This document shows positions 1 to 10,868 of a stretch of 64,000 bases of DNA, piece by piece. The position numbers and the translations under genes were made by a program. The notes below the pieces were generated by a model. It did no database searches. It was not told where the DNA came from and saw only the letters and a list, made by a program, of their open reading frames with translations. Within the stretch, counting starts at the first letter, position 1. Each line of letters begins with the position of its first letter. Source of the DNA: Lantana camara (taxonomy: Eukaryota > Streptophyta > Magnoliopsida > Lamiales > Verbenaceae); contig CM074862.1 in the NCBI GenBank assembly GCA_037501455.1, positions 57,567,501-57,631,500 of the forward strand, written 5' to 3'.

Positions 1-2243
1 CCGGAAAGCTCTTCAAGTTGAATTCAAGAAATTGAAAGAAAGGAGCATTAGTAAGAAGAATGGAATCGGGAACTAGCTTGGGATTGGGATCAAAGAGGAA
101 TCGAGAGGTTCTTAAACGGGACCGAAAGGAAAGACGAAAATGAAAGGGACTTTCATTCATGGAGTAAACCCCGTGCGCTCATTGTAGAAGAAATTCTAAT
201 ACTTATGAGAGTCGTTGGAAAAGGTTGGGGGTGATGCTTTGGATGTGGATCGCCGAAACACAAGTAGGAAAGATGGGAACGACTAAGGGCAAAGAAGTAC
301 CCGGGGGGTAATTGCATTCATTGCACGAGCATCCATTCCACATTGTATCTTTATACTTACTTGTAATGTGCGTTATGTATTGCCATTACTTGTTGTTTCT
401 TTGTTTGAATTGTTGACCAACGTGACGCATATCATAAGCAAACCTAACCCAACATGCATGAGTTTAATGTTTCCATGATAGCTTTCAATTGAGAGAAGTC
501 TTCCTTCGCGATGATGAAAATCGGGGTAAAGGAAATGGTGACTCAGAGGATTTGGTTAAAGTTATAACAAGAAGTTAAGGACCCTATGAAATGGGAAGGA
601 TTCTCTAATGATGAGTAATCCAGGAAGTGTTAAAGGGAAGAATGGAACCTACGATCTAAGAACAAGTATTCAGACTCAATTCCTAAAAGGTAAAATAGGT
701 TCTTTAAGGGATGGGTAGCAAAGGTCGTTAGAGAAGGTTTGAATATCATATGGTTAATGGATAATGAGTAGTACGGGATCATCACGGAAGAGTTTTCAAT
801 TAAACTAATCCATTAGAAGTCAAGCTAGGGCAATAGGGAGAAGAAGAGAAGATTGAGACACTTTAGATTTCGGGTAAGTAAGAAGTCATATTGTGAGGAG
901 TCAAAGAGAACCAATTGACATCGTGATTCGAAGTCCGTGGATGCCAAGAGACGAGAAGTTTTATCTTCATAGGGATTGGAGTTTACTTTCCAGATCCAAG
1001 ATGAATTGTCGTGTTGTGAGGACGAATTGGGAGGGATGAAGCAACAAAGGGAAACGATAAAGAAAGGCAAAGTGTTTTGGAAGGGGATCATATACCCAAG
1101 TATAACCAGTAGAGGGCAAGTCATATAACCAATTTAAATTAGTAAAGAGGGGAATCAGAGGATTTCAATCAAGTTGATAATTAGGCGAAGATTCAGAACC
1201 ACGACGGTAGATCGATTATCAAAAAGAGGCCCAGATATTGATTATGTGAACATCAAAGAATTGGGATTTTGTGCTCTAAAAGAATTACGAGAGATAGAGA
1301 ATTGTGAAGGAGCGAGCACTAGGGCGTGCCACTTGATGACTTTGAGGAGTACCTCTTCACCGGACCCTATAATACAAAAGACAGATGTCGAGAAACTGGG
1401 ATTTAAATTAGACAAGGTATGGGGATATCCTAAAGGAACTCGGTTGAGAGGCTTCAAGACAACCAGATATCATGATATGGTGATGGTCGACTGAATTAAA
1501 GTGAATCAAGGTTAAACGAGATTTGAAAGATTTCTGAGGGGAAAAGAACTTAAATAATCCCTCATGGCAACTAGGAAAATGGAATGGAATCAACAAGCAA
1601 AGGATCCATTCCATAAAACCGAGGTCGAGGAATCCGGGTCACGAATTCTAAGAAATCAACCTTGATTCTCCACTCCATCTCATCGACGTAAAGGGCTTCG
1701 AGAAATGGTGAACGGTACATACATCATTCATGGCACGTGCATCATGCATATTTGATTATTATGGATTTGTCGTGTGTGCGTGCGTGCTTGTTGTGTGTTT
1801 TTCTCGAGTACGTGGGTTTTCTCGGTGAGTTGAGGGTCGTGGTTACGACGGTCTTCCGGAGCGAGCAAAAAGTGGTGATATAGCACTTCAGCAATGGGAC
1901 TTCTTGAATTAGAAGGTGTGAGTGGTAGAGGTTCGGTAACCACGCCATTTGTGTAATGCCGAGCTTTTAAGTAGTTGAAATGAATCAAACGATGGTGATG
2001 AATCAAACTTGGACCCTCCTATCGTGCGAAACATTTTAGTTGCTCCTAGCACGAATCAAGCGGCGAGGAATTTCTCCATCAAGATCTCAAGAAGTGATAA
2101 AACCCCTGGTGCATGAAGACCTTGCCGGGCTAACCCTCGTCGGGACGTCATGAACCTCGAACTTGGGTGAATACGGAAAGTTGCTTGAGCTTGAAACTCG
2201 AGCAGGTGAACCTGGGGACCAGGTTCTCTTAAGGGGGGAGGAT
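1..2243 (+). mobile_element. E1: internal region (3' part) of a non-coding long-LTR retrotransposon
   Basis: The sense strand is purine-rich and has no long open frame and no gag, protease, RT or integrase motif. It resembles the split internal region of E4: 835-1100 here matches 35640-35860. It also carries the two internal boxes seen in E2, E4 and A, a weak one near 310-345 and a strong one at 1706-1745 (GGTGAACGGTAC followed by GCACGTGCATC). It ends in a polypurine tract abutting the LTR at 2244. Small open frames such as 1174-1494 have no recognisable domain and I treat them as chance. The 5' part lies outside the window. The Ty3/gypsy (Tekay/Del-like) affiliation is inferred from LTR length and termini, not from coding sequence. 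Confidence 0.75.
2208..2242 (+). promoter_or_regulatory. E1 PPT-adjacent hairpin and polypurine tract
   Basis: GAACCTGG (2208-2215) and CCAGGTTC (2219-2226) form an 8-bp stem with a GGA loop. The tract AAGGGGGGAGGA follows at 2231-2242, directly before the LTR start TGTGACACCC. PPTs prime plus-strand DNA synthesis in LTR elements. The hairpin takes the place of the GAATCCG/CGGATTC hairpin of E2, E4 and A with a different sequence. Confidence 0.8.
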
Positions 2244-4439
2244 TGTGACACCCAGTCTGTCTGTCGAGCCAGGTATGACGTCACGAGAGGTTTTTCCGAC
2301 GTTTAATTCTTCTTTTGATTTAATTTATTCGTTGAATTAATTGTTTAAGTGATTTATATGCTCTAATTGTTTAATTTTCACGTCTTAACTTTTGTATTTA
2401 ATTTTTCTATTTTGAATTTAATTCCCGAGTATGCTAATTTCGTGAATTTATGTGATATACATGATTTAAGTATGTAATTGTATGACTTTAAAATTAGTGG
2501 ACTTAATTGAAAACTTGGATTTGGACTTAATTGTAACTTTTTGAAAGTTTTGGACCTAATTGAAAAATAGCCTTTTTAATAAAATTTTATTTATATTTTT
2601 AATTCGTTTAATTTAATTTTATGTATTATTTCTTGAAATTTAATTTTTATTATTTGAATAATATGTTTATTTGTTGAAATGTGTAGCATTTGTATTTGAT
2701 TTGAGATCGAAATTTCGTGCTTTGTTTATTTGTTGAAATGTGAGTTATGAATTTGTTTACGTGCTCGTTTTACATTTTTGGACTTGTTTGAAATGGTAAC
2801 GCACCATTTTATTTGTTTTGGGGACTCGATGGCCGAACTAGTTTTAGCGCACCTTGTGTTCCGGAATTTATAACTTGAGCTCGGGAATTCGGATTCGAAT
2901 TCTGGAAGTGGCGCCAGACTCGTAACGAGATTTTCAAGTTAAGAAACCTATCCTCATATTTTTCTAAGCGCATTTGGTACTCCGAAATTTGCCCAGAAAC
3001 TGACTCGCACTCATTATGACTACCTTTCACTAATTTGCACATAAGTCCCTCATTTTTTGAGCTTTTCACATGAAACCAGGACCCACTTCTCACCAACTCA
3101 TTCCTTTATCACTTTTGCTTCCCTAATATCGATCCATATACAAGAGAAAGGAGGAAAAATCAGATTTTTGAGCAGCGGCAGCAGCCCATTCCCGTAACTA
3201 TTCACCCAAGGGGATTTTTGAGCTTCAATCTTCATTTTCTTCCACCTTCTTCAAGGGGTAAGATTATATTTGATATGTACATGCTTAAGTGATCATTTGC
3301 ATCCAAGAAAATCTTAATTTCATCCATGTTTGATATGGTTTTTGCTCCATGAAGTGAATAGTTAGGGCATAAATGATTTTTGGTGATTTCTTGAATTTCT
3401 TTGGATATAATCATGATATGAAGCTATATATGAACTCCTTGTGCCTCATTTATGATTGTGTGATCTTTTATTAAGTGTTGGTTGAGTGTATGTAAAGATC
3501 CCATTAATGGAGTATGGGTTGTTCCCCAAGTTTTTCCCTTTCTTCTTCGTTGATGCCTTGTTGCTTTGCGGCTGATTGATTTCATGGTTTTGAAAATGTT
3601 ATTTGCTGTGTCATTACCTGCCATTTGCTGCCTTGAGTTGTTGCTTCGTTGCTCGTTATTTGCTGCTGTTGTTGCTAACCTTGGAACAGGGGAGAACGAT
3701 GCAAAACTGCTGCTGCTGTCGCCTGCAATTTATCTCCCCGGGCGGGGAGAATGGTGAACAAAAGTCTCCCCGGGCGGGGAAACGGTGACTGCTTCATTTC
3801 ATTTGTGTAACTTGTTTCCTTGCATGCATTGATCAGATTTTTTTTCCTCTTTTGCATGAATCCTACGTAAATTAATGGAAGTGAGATGGCTGATAGTTTG
3901 AACTTTGTTTGGATTTTTATACACTAATCATGACCTTAGGAGTGCTAGGGGTTGTTGTACGTGTAGTATAATATGTATATATATATATGTGAGAATTGTG
4001 TTATTTTCATTCCTTAATTTATTTAATTTAGTTTTGTATAATATGGTTTAAACTATGAATGTGGTCTTGTGGTTTTATTTGAAATCTTATGCATGAAACA
4101 TATGCTCTAATTGTAATTTTGTCATTTAATTATTTGTTACATTTTATGAATTACGTTTAGGAGGTGATATGAAACACTTAGTAGGAGTTTTGAACTTAAA
4201 TGGCTTAATTGATGCCTTCTTGCATTCTGTTTGTATTCATTTCATTCATTTGCATTCATATGCATCGCCGTGCGTCTAATTGGTTCACGATCGAGTCTAA
4301 GTTATAAGTTGTATTTGTTTGTCTCAGTTTTGAGTTCGAGAGGCGTCGGTTCCGCCGTTTAGCTTCTTCTCGGTCGTCAATGCTCGTCCATGAGCTCTTT
4401 CGGTAAAGGTGAGGTTTAGGTTTGTTTTCTTTTAGTTAA
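2244..4439 (+). mobile_element. E1: 3' LTR, interrupted by E2
   Basis: The LTR starts TGTGACACCC right after the PPT. It contains two GC-rich hairpins, TCTCCCC-GGGC-GGGGAGA at 3733-3750 and a near copy at 3765-3780. An intron-like layout is visible: donor GGTAAG at 3258, acceptor TCTCAG ending at 4327, an 81-nt block, then AAAG|GTGAGG at 4408/4409. The LTR breaks off where E2's LTR begins at 4440, so its U5 end is not seen. The 5 bp before the break are GTTAA; the matching copy cannot be found because E2 is itself truncated. Confidence 0.8.
3733..3780 (+). repeat. E1 LTR hairpin pair
   Basis: Two copies of TCTCCCCGGGCGGGG (3733 and 3765), each followed by A, lie 32 bp apart. The first folds as a 7-bp stem with a GGGC loop. 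It sits inside the predicted LTR intron, as do the hairpin clusters of E2, E4, A and E6. Confidence 0.75.
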
Positions 4440-6018
4440 TGTAACACCCGAGCGCAAGGTGTCACATCCCCCGCACCGAGACCCGACCCGAATATGAAAT
4501 GGACGATCCATACCCGAGCCAAATCACGGCGAACAGGGACAAACACACACTCTATGCTAGGCGGGACTAACCCTTGAACCATAAAATCAGAGTTAAACAT
4601 TAAAGCGGAACAATAAACGAACATACATCATATATACGTACAATGAGCATCACAGCTCCAAAAGTAAGTCATATACATTACTAATTGCCGTCACGGCTAA
4701 AAACAAGTACGCTCCATAACAACATTCATATACAATGATCAAAAGTGCAATATGCAAGTGTAAGACCAATATACAAAGGGCTAGAAATGAAAGAAAGACC
4801 TATGACTCGAATTCCCGCCTAGCTCCCTTGACACCTGCACAACACAACTGAAAGCCAAATGGGTTCAGTCCAAAAGGGACTGGTGGGTATAAAAACAGGG
4901 CATAAATATAATATACAACGGTATTTAACAATCACATGCAAGCTATAATCCCAAGTGAGGTTTTTAAATAATTTCCCAAGTGGGCGTATAGAAATCATCA
5001 AAAGGGATTATAACGATTCATTTACATTAGGTCATTATTGGCCCGGCCAGTGGGCGTGCATTATCTCCAACCAACACCTCGTGTAATTCATTAACATTCA
5101 TTAACATTCATTCATTCATTCTGTTCATGCATATCATTCTTTCGTGCGCATTCAATAACATTTACACCTTCTTCCTCCGGGTTGATGGCGGGTTTGCAAG
5201 GCCCATCCACCCATTCATTGACCAAAAGGGGAACATGACTCCCCAGATGGCACTCAGCGGCCATTCCTCGCTAACTCCTAACGAGGTCCGGTTACTCCGT
5301 TCATTAGTGGAACTAGTGTGAGGGATCGCCGTCAGCCCTTGCGTCCTCGGGTCACCACTCACGCCAAGTCCCTGGGCCCCATTCATTGTGAACATTCAAT
5401 CATTCTCGCCAAAACATTTGGTAGGTTCATGAAAGAAAGGCTTTACGTTGAAAACATTTACTCTTGAAAACGACTCTATATACATATATATATTTTTGGC
5501 CGAAATCTTTTCACATTGGGAGTATATAGGGCCATTTAACTAAATAGTAGAGAAACCCACCTTAAACCGCAAAAAGGAGAACACAAGAGCCTCTCGGACC
5601 GGCCTCGTCTCCAACGGAATCAAAATCTGTGCAAGAGAGGTGAAGTGAGACTCAATATGACCAAATAAGACGCTCGGCAATGAAATGATTGTGCTATGAA
5701 TATATAAAAGATAAGATTATGTTATGAAAATGTTCATGTGCACTATTAAGGTATTTAAATCATATAATCAAGTCATTCGATCTTTCATTCACTTTCATTT
5801 GAATTCATAATTCCATATTTTCAATCAATTCAATTCAAGAAATTCAAATATAATCATAACCCAAGTTGAATCACATTTAAAAATTAGAAATTAGACAATT
5901 AAATACATTCAATTTAAAATTGGGAATTAAATCAAACATGAAATAGGTGACAATTAAATTCTATAATTCAATTCAATCAAATAACATTTAATATTTAATA
6001 AATATATATAAATATATA

Positions 6019-6024
<6 letters not shown>

Positions 6025-6066
<42 letters not shown>
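6025..6066. repeat. TA microsatellite in the E2 LTR
   Basis: A nearly pure TA run; a shorter one lies at about 6138-6164. The same positions are TA-rich in both E4 LTRs. Confidence 0.9.
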
Positions 6067-6068
<2 letters not shown>

Positions 6069-6358
6069 CATGCACGTACAGCAACAACAATGCAAGCATA
6101 TAATTTATATCTAATCATAAATGTAGAACATGCATGCAGTATATATATATATATATATATATATTACGTACTAATGCATGCAATTCATGCATCAATTACA
6201 ATTAACATGCACAAAGCTAACATGCATGCAATTCTCAAGTACAGCAACTCCATGCATTCACATTCCATGCATACTACAACAATTAGCAACCAATCATGCA
6301 GGAAAGAAAAGGAAACAAGCAGCTTCACGACAACACAAAACATGCATGGAAATTACAA

Positions 6359-6482
6359 GGTGACACCCCCGTGTCACCCACATAGAACAAACCGAGACAC
6401 CCCCGTGTCTCGGTACAGAGGTTTCAGACCAACAAGCACCCCCGTTACAAGCTGAAAAGGAATAAATTGACACCCTCGTGTC
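6359..6482 (-). repeat. E2 LTR hairpin cluster
   Basis: Three inverted repeats are visible. GGTGACAC/GTGTCACC surrounds CCCC (6359-6378). ACCGAGACAC/GTGTCTCGGT surrounds CCCC (6391-6414, 10 perfect pairs). GACAC/GTGTC surrounds CCTC (6469-6482). The cluster lies about 1.6-1.75 kb from the LTR start, inside the predicted intron 7120-5627. Confidence 0.9.
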
Positions 6483-7895
6483 GGAACGCAGCAGCTCAAC
6501 ATATATGTAGGCTTATCCCCTGTTTTTGGGCGTAACACAGGGCAGAAAGAAGGCAGCAACCAAAGCATGAATTGCAGCAATAAGAAGGCATGAAATGCAG
6601 CACAAATAGCTCTAACAAGACACTGAAATTGATAGCAAAAGAACAAGAAGTCGCAGCAGGAAGGCAGCAGCAGAAAATCGATCAAAACAGGGTACCAATT
6701 CCACGAAAAACAGGGCATGACTGAACTCCTTCAACTCATCAAATTCAGGTCAGTTTAGGCTAACCAAAATGCAGCAAAACAACACAAATTCAACATAAAA
6801 ATCAGTTCCAAAATAGCTCAACCAAGAAACGAAGGCACACGTGACCATTCATGAAATTTTCTCAAAGAGCCACAAGTGATATCTCATAAATACCTCAACT
6901 ACCATGTAATCAATGATCATAAATGAGAAGAGGATGTCGCAACAATCATTTTCAGGCTTGGAATCAATCAAAACCATCAAGAAAGAAAAAAACCATCATG
7001 AATGCTCAAAACCTATTAATTTCTAATTCAGCTAAAAACCTCATGAAACCATGATCAAATTTGGGGATGAATGAATGAAAATGACTCATATTGAATGTAC
7101 ATAACATATCCAAGCTTACCTTGTGGATTAATGGAGGTTTGGAAAGAGATTTGAGCTTGAATCTATTGGTAGGGCTTGAGCTACGGGAAAAACTGGGAAG
7201 CAGATGATGTATGGCCAATTTACTCCAAGTGGGAAGGGTTATCTCGGTTTGGGGGGCTAATGGCTGAATAAAGGGTTGAGTTAGGGCTCCATAGAGTCTA
7301 ACCATGGTTAATTTGGTCAAGGTTTGAACAAGATATGGTCATTTTAGTGCAACAAGGTCAGTTTGGTCTCCGTTTCATTTTTCGGTTGGATTTCGGAGGT
7401 TCAATTGACGTTAGAAAAATATAAGGCTAAGTTCACTAAACTCGAATTTTCGTTACGAGTTCAGCAGAGTTAACGGAACTCGAATCCGAGTTCCCGAGCT
7501 CAAGATATTAAATACGGAACCAAGGGTACGCTAATTGCTCGTCAACCCTCGACTTGGATTCCAAAATTCAAATTAAATCCGAAACACAAGCAAATGAGTC
7601 CGAAAATACGAAACCAGCAAATATTCATATACAAGACACGTATAAGTTCCACATATTAAATTTGCACTAAATTTCGGTATCAATTTAAATAGAAACGAAG
7701 CACCTAAATGTCACTCATACGCAATGTAACAATAAAATTTCATAACAATATAAATAATATAACAAATTAATACGTATATAATTATAAATATAAAATGCAT
7801 GCATGCACTAATAAAATCAGAAATGCATGCATAATTATTAATTAAAATGGATTGCATGCTTTCATGCAAATAAATTAAACAAATCGTGCACATTT

Positions 7896-7898
<3 letters not shown>

Positions 7899-7939
<41 letters not shown>
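7899..7939. repeat. TA microsatellite near the E2 LTR start
   Basis: About 40 bp of alternating AT within the AT-rich start of the minus-strand LTR. Confidence 0.9.
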
Positions 7940-7944
<5 letters not shown>

Positions 7945-8106
7945 AATATATTTAATATTAATATTATTAAAATAAAATAATTAACATTTAATACATTTTA
8001 AAAAAATAAAATTAAATATGTAAAACACGTATAATTAATTATTTCGTGCAATTTGGTAAACACATACGTCATGCTGTATTAATAAAAAAAAAACTGGGGC
8101 GTTACA

Positions 8107-10085
8107 ACCTCTCCCCCTTAAAAGAATCCGTCCTCGGATTCACTATCTGTCTGAAAACAATTAATGAAGGAACCCCGTTCCTCACAAACAACAAGGAGAG
8201 AATCCCCGTCTCTCAAACAACAATAAGAGAACCCCCTCTCTCAAGAGCAACAAAGAGAGAACCCCGTCTCTCAAAAACAACAAAGAGAGAACCCCGTCTC
8301 TCAAAAACAACAAAGAGCAAACACCAAGGAGAAACATCAAAATATTTAATTACGACAACTTAATCAAAACAATCACATAAAGCCAGAGAACAATCATCAC
8401 CTACTTACATCCAGTATCGATTGTACAACCATAATTAACACATCAAAGAGTCAAAGCACAGATTAGCAAAATTATTTAAATTAACAATGCGTGTATGCGT
8501 ATGCTATGGATGTCTGAGGTACCACCGTGGAAATGAATTTGAAACCCAAAGCCTTCTTGGTCCCTAGGTATGGTCTGAACCCAAAAGCTAGCTCGACTCT
8601 TGGCATGTCTTTAATATCTTCAATGTGTCCACCTTCTTCCATTTCTCGGTTATACTTTAACCCTGATCCAATCAACCTGTTTTTCCAGGCGAGTTTTACC
8701 CTACATCTTAAGATTTCGGATCGGTCTTCTTCACGGTTCGCGTCTCCTTCTATAAGTTGGTGGAACCTCTGAAATTCAAAAAACCTTTTTGATTAATAAA
8801 CACAGCCTTCTTGACGAGTTCTTTCCAAACAGGATTGTGATCATCGGTTCCCAAAATTTGGACTAATCTCTTCGTGGATCGTTTCCTCATCCCTTCATCC
8901 TCTTAAAGCCATTAAGCATTTATTAGATTTTGGTCCACCACAAATTTCTAATCGAGGGGAAACTTCCTTGATACTTCTTAAGATTCAATTCAAGTCCTTC
9001 CATAGTTATTTCTTTCTGATTCCTTTCTGCTCAAATTCCTTCTAACTTGTTATGGAAAAACGACTAGCGATGCTGTAGGGTTTTATTTTGTTACTTGATG
9101 TCCGAACTCCTCCAATACTTAGCCAGATTACCCTCTATGGTTGCCATCACGAACGCATTAATTTGATTTAATCTCTGTTCCCTGAGGCGATTTAGTAGTC
9201 TCGCAGAAGCTCTTCCATAATTCCATTATTTCCCAAAATCTAAATCCCATGTATAGAAATGCTCGACAAACCATCTCCTCAATATCCCGTGGTGGCCTTC
9301 AACACTAACTTAATACTTAATGCCCACTTTGGCGGTTTAACCGTTAAGGCTCTTTTATTTATTTTCGATCACCACCATTAGAGCTTCCAGGTCTTCCTTA
9401 ATTTGAAATTCCGTTATTCCTACGAAAATATCTCTTCGAGCACCACTTCAATCTTCCAATCTGTTTCTTGGTCGTTCTCTTCCCCTTAAATTTCTACTGT
9501 CGCGTGTTGAACTCCATCAATTCTTCTTTTATCGAAACTCTGGATGAATGGTTTCCATTAGAGAGGATTTTAATAAAAGAACACCCTAACGTTTTGCCTT
9601 TCAGCTTCCCTTCTACTACGCTTGATGTCCGAAACCCCTTTCCTATTCTTGTCCAATCCACACACCCCGCAATCAACTCTAATCTCGCTTCTCCTTATGA
9701 ATTCCCGTTTCCATTAACCTATCCTTTACTTGAAATTCTCTATTTTCCCCACATCACCTTCCTTGTATCTTACCATCCCATTACTCCTTTTCTTCTTAAC
9801 TAAGATGTCACCCGATCGAAGAAATACTTGATAAGTGGGATGAAAGAACTTCCTATCAAATAAACACTAGAATGCGTGTCGGGTTAAAATGATAATGCAC
9901 GTGGCATACTTGAAACAATTAAATATGCCGCACCTTAAAGCAACAAAATCAGATAGGAATGCGTGCACAAATATAAGTAAGGAAAATAATAATGTGATGC
10001 GAAATATGATGCACGTGCCATGAATGTTTTGGAACCTGTCACCAATATAGCAAGTTGTTGGCTCGGTAGCTTTTTCTCGTGCCTT
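8107..10085 (-). mobile_element. E2: internal region (3' part), non-coding, truncated
   Basis: On the minus strand this matches E4's internal region: 9600-9750 pairs with 52270-52400, and 10009-10052 with the box at 52003-52040. It ends with the hairpin array, the GAATCCG/CGGATTC hairpin (8124-8141) and the PPT. No gag-pol motif is present on either strand. The open frames at 8046-8363 and 9468-9803 are not coding-like: the first only reads through the hairpin repeats. The 5' half, PBS and 5' LTR are missing beyond the breakpoint at 10085. Confidence 0.8.
8167..8302 (-). repeat. E2 pre-PPT hairpin array (about 5 units)
   Basis: Units such as GAGAGAACCCCGTCTCTC recur about every 30 bp, each an inverted repeat around CCCCG. 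The outermost unit has AGGAA/TTCCT arms instead of GAGAGA/TCTCTC, so the pairing survives a change in sequence. Confidence 0.9.
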
Positions 10086-10127
10086 CAATGTAACAATAAA
10101 ATTTCATAACATTATAAATAATATAAC
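10086..10127 (+). other. 42-bp templated filler at the E2/C1 junction
   Basis: This stretch is a near-identical direct copy of 7722-7763 (one base differs), which lies inside the E2 LTR about 2.36 kb upstream. It sits exactly between truncated E2 internal sequence and a truncated copia LTR. That is what is expected when a double-strand break is repaired by end joining with synthesis from a nearby template. Confidence 0.7.
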
Positions 10128-10868
10128 ATTCCTTGACGTGCTCACACGTGTATATATATTTTATGTATTAAATAATTAATGTGTTAATTATTTAATAGAC
10201 TTTGGTTTAATTTTGAATTAAAATGAAAGTCTTATTTTGGAGAAATTAATCTATTTAATTAATTATGAATTAATTAATTAGATAAATAAGTTATTTATTT
10301 ATTAATAAATAAAGTATAATATTATCCAAAAGGAGTTTGGATATTTTTAGCTCTCTTAAAAGTTGATTTGAATTAGAATTCAAAGTCAAGGTTTAGAATT
10401 ACTTGATGATCAAGTAATAAAAGAGAGGGACCAAATCCTTAGTCCAATAGGACTAGGTTTGGCGTTCCCCTTTTCTTATATATAGGGGAGCTCGAGTTCC
10501 CCTTAGGGCTAATTGACAATTCTTTTGGTTCATGTGTTGAACACCATCCTTTCTCCAAGATCTAATAAACCCTAGGTCAAGCCTAAACACTAACTAGGGA
10601 ACTAGCATCCTTAATAGTTAGATTGTAGTCAAGTTGGTGGACTATCTCTAGAGAGCTTCAAGTTAGAAGTTTTGAAGATTCGAGCTTTACCAAGGAGAGG
10701 GGATCAAGCCGCGAGAAGAGTGTTCTTGGGTGTCTTGAAACGCTTCAAGAAAGATTATTGTAAAGTAAGTTTCTAATCACTACGAATTCGGTTCACGATT
10801 GCGAGTTTCGATCCTTTTTGTTGGAAAATTTTAAATTTTCGCTGCTTTTTGATTCCGTTTTTCCAATA
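10128..10868 (+). mobile_element. C1: copia 5' LTR, 5'-truncated
   Basis: It matches the 3' half of the C5 LTR from about 60110 on and ends TTTTCCAATA just before the PBS, where AACA has become AATA. The U3 start is missing. A TATATATA box lies at 10477-10484, about 390 bp before the LTR end. Confidence 0.8.
10477..10484 (+). promoter_or_regulatory. Putative TATA box of the C1 LTR
   Basis: TATATATA followed by GGGGAGC, in an otherwise mixed-composition part of the LTR. The position fits a U3/R boundary; no transcript evidence is available here. Confidence 0.4.

Larger units (their letters stand above)
4440..8106 (-). mobile_element. E2: 3' LTR of a long-LTR element, inverted
   Basis: Read on the minus strand the LTR runs from TGTAACGCCCC (8106) to GGGTGTTACA (4440), 3667 bp. 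The PPT lies to its right (8108-8120 in reverse), so this is the 3' LTR. It is the same family as E4: it shares the 10-bp-arm hairpin at 6391-6414, the 66-nt block between splice-like sites (5561-5626), the TA-rich tracts and the GCTAGGCGGGA/TCCCGCCTAGC stem (4556-4566 with 4813-4823). Short open frames inside it carry no domain. Confidence 0.88.

Noticed and set aside
1174..1494. 106-codon open frame in the E1 internal region
   Set aside because: No domain, and the related internal regions of E4 and A do not keep the frame.
6090..6718. Two open frames of more than 110 codons on opposite strands
   Set aside because: They are inside the E2 LTR over repeats and hairpins; no motif, and not kept in the E4 LTRs.
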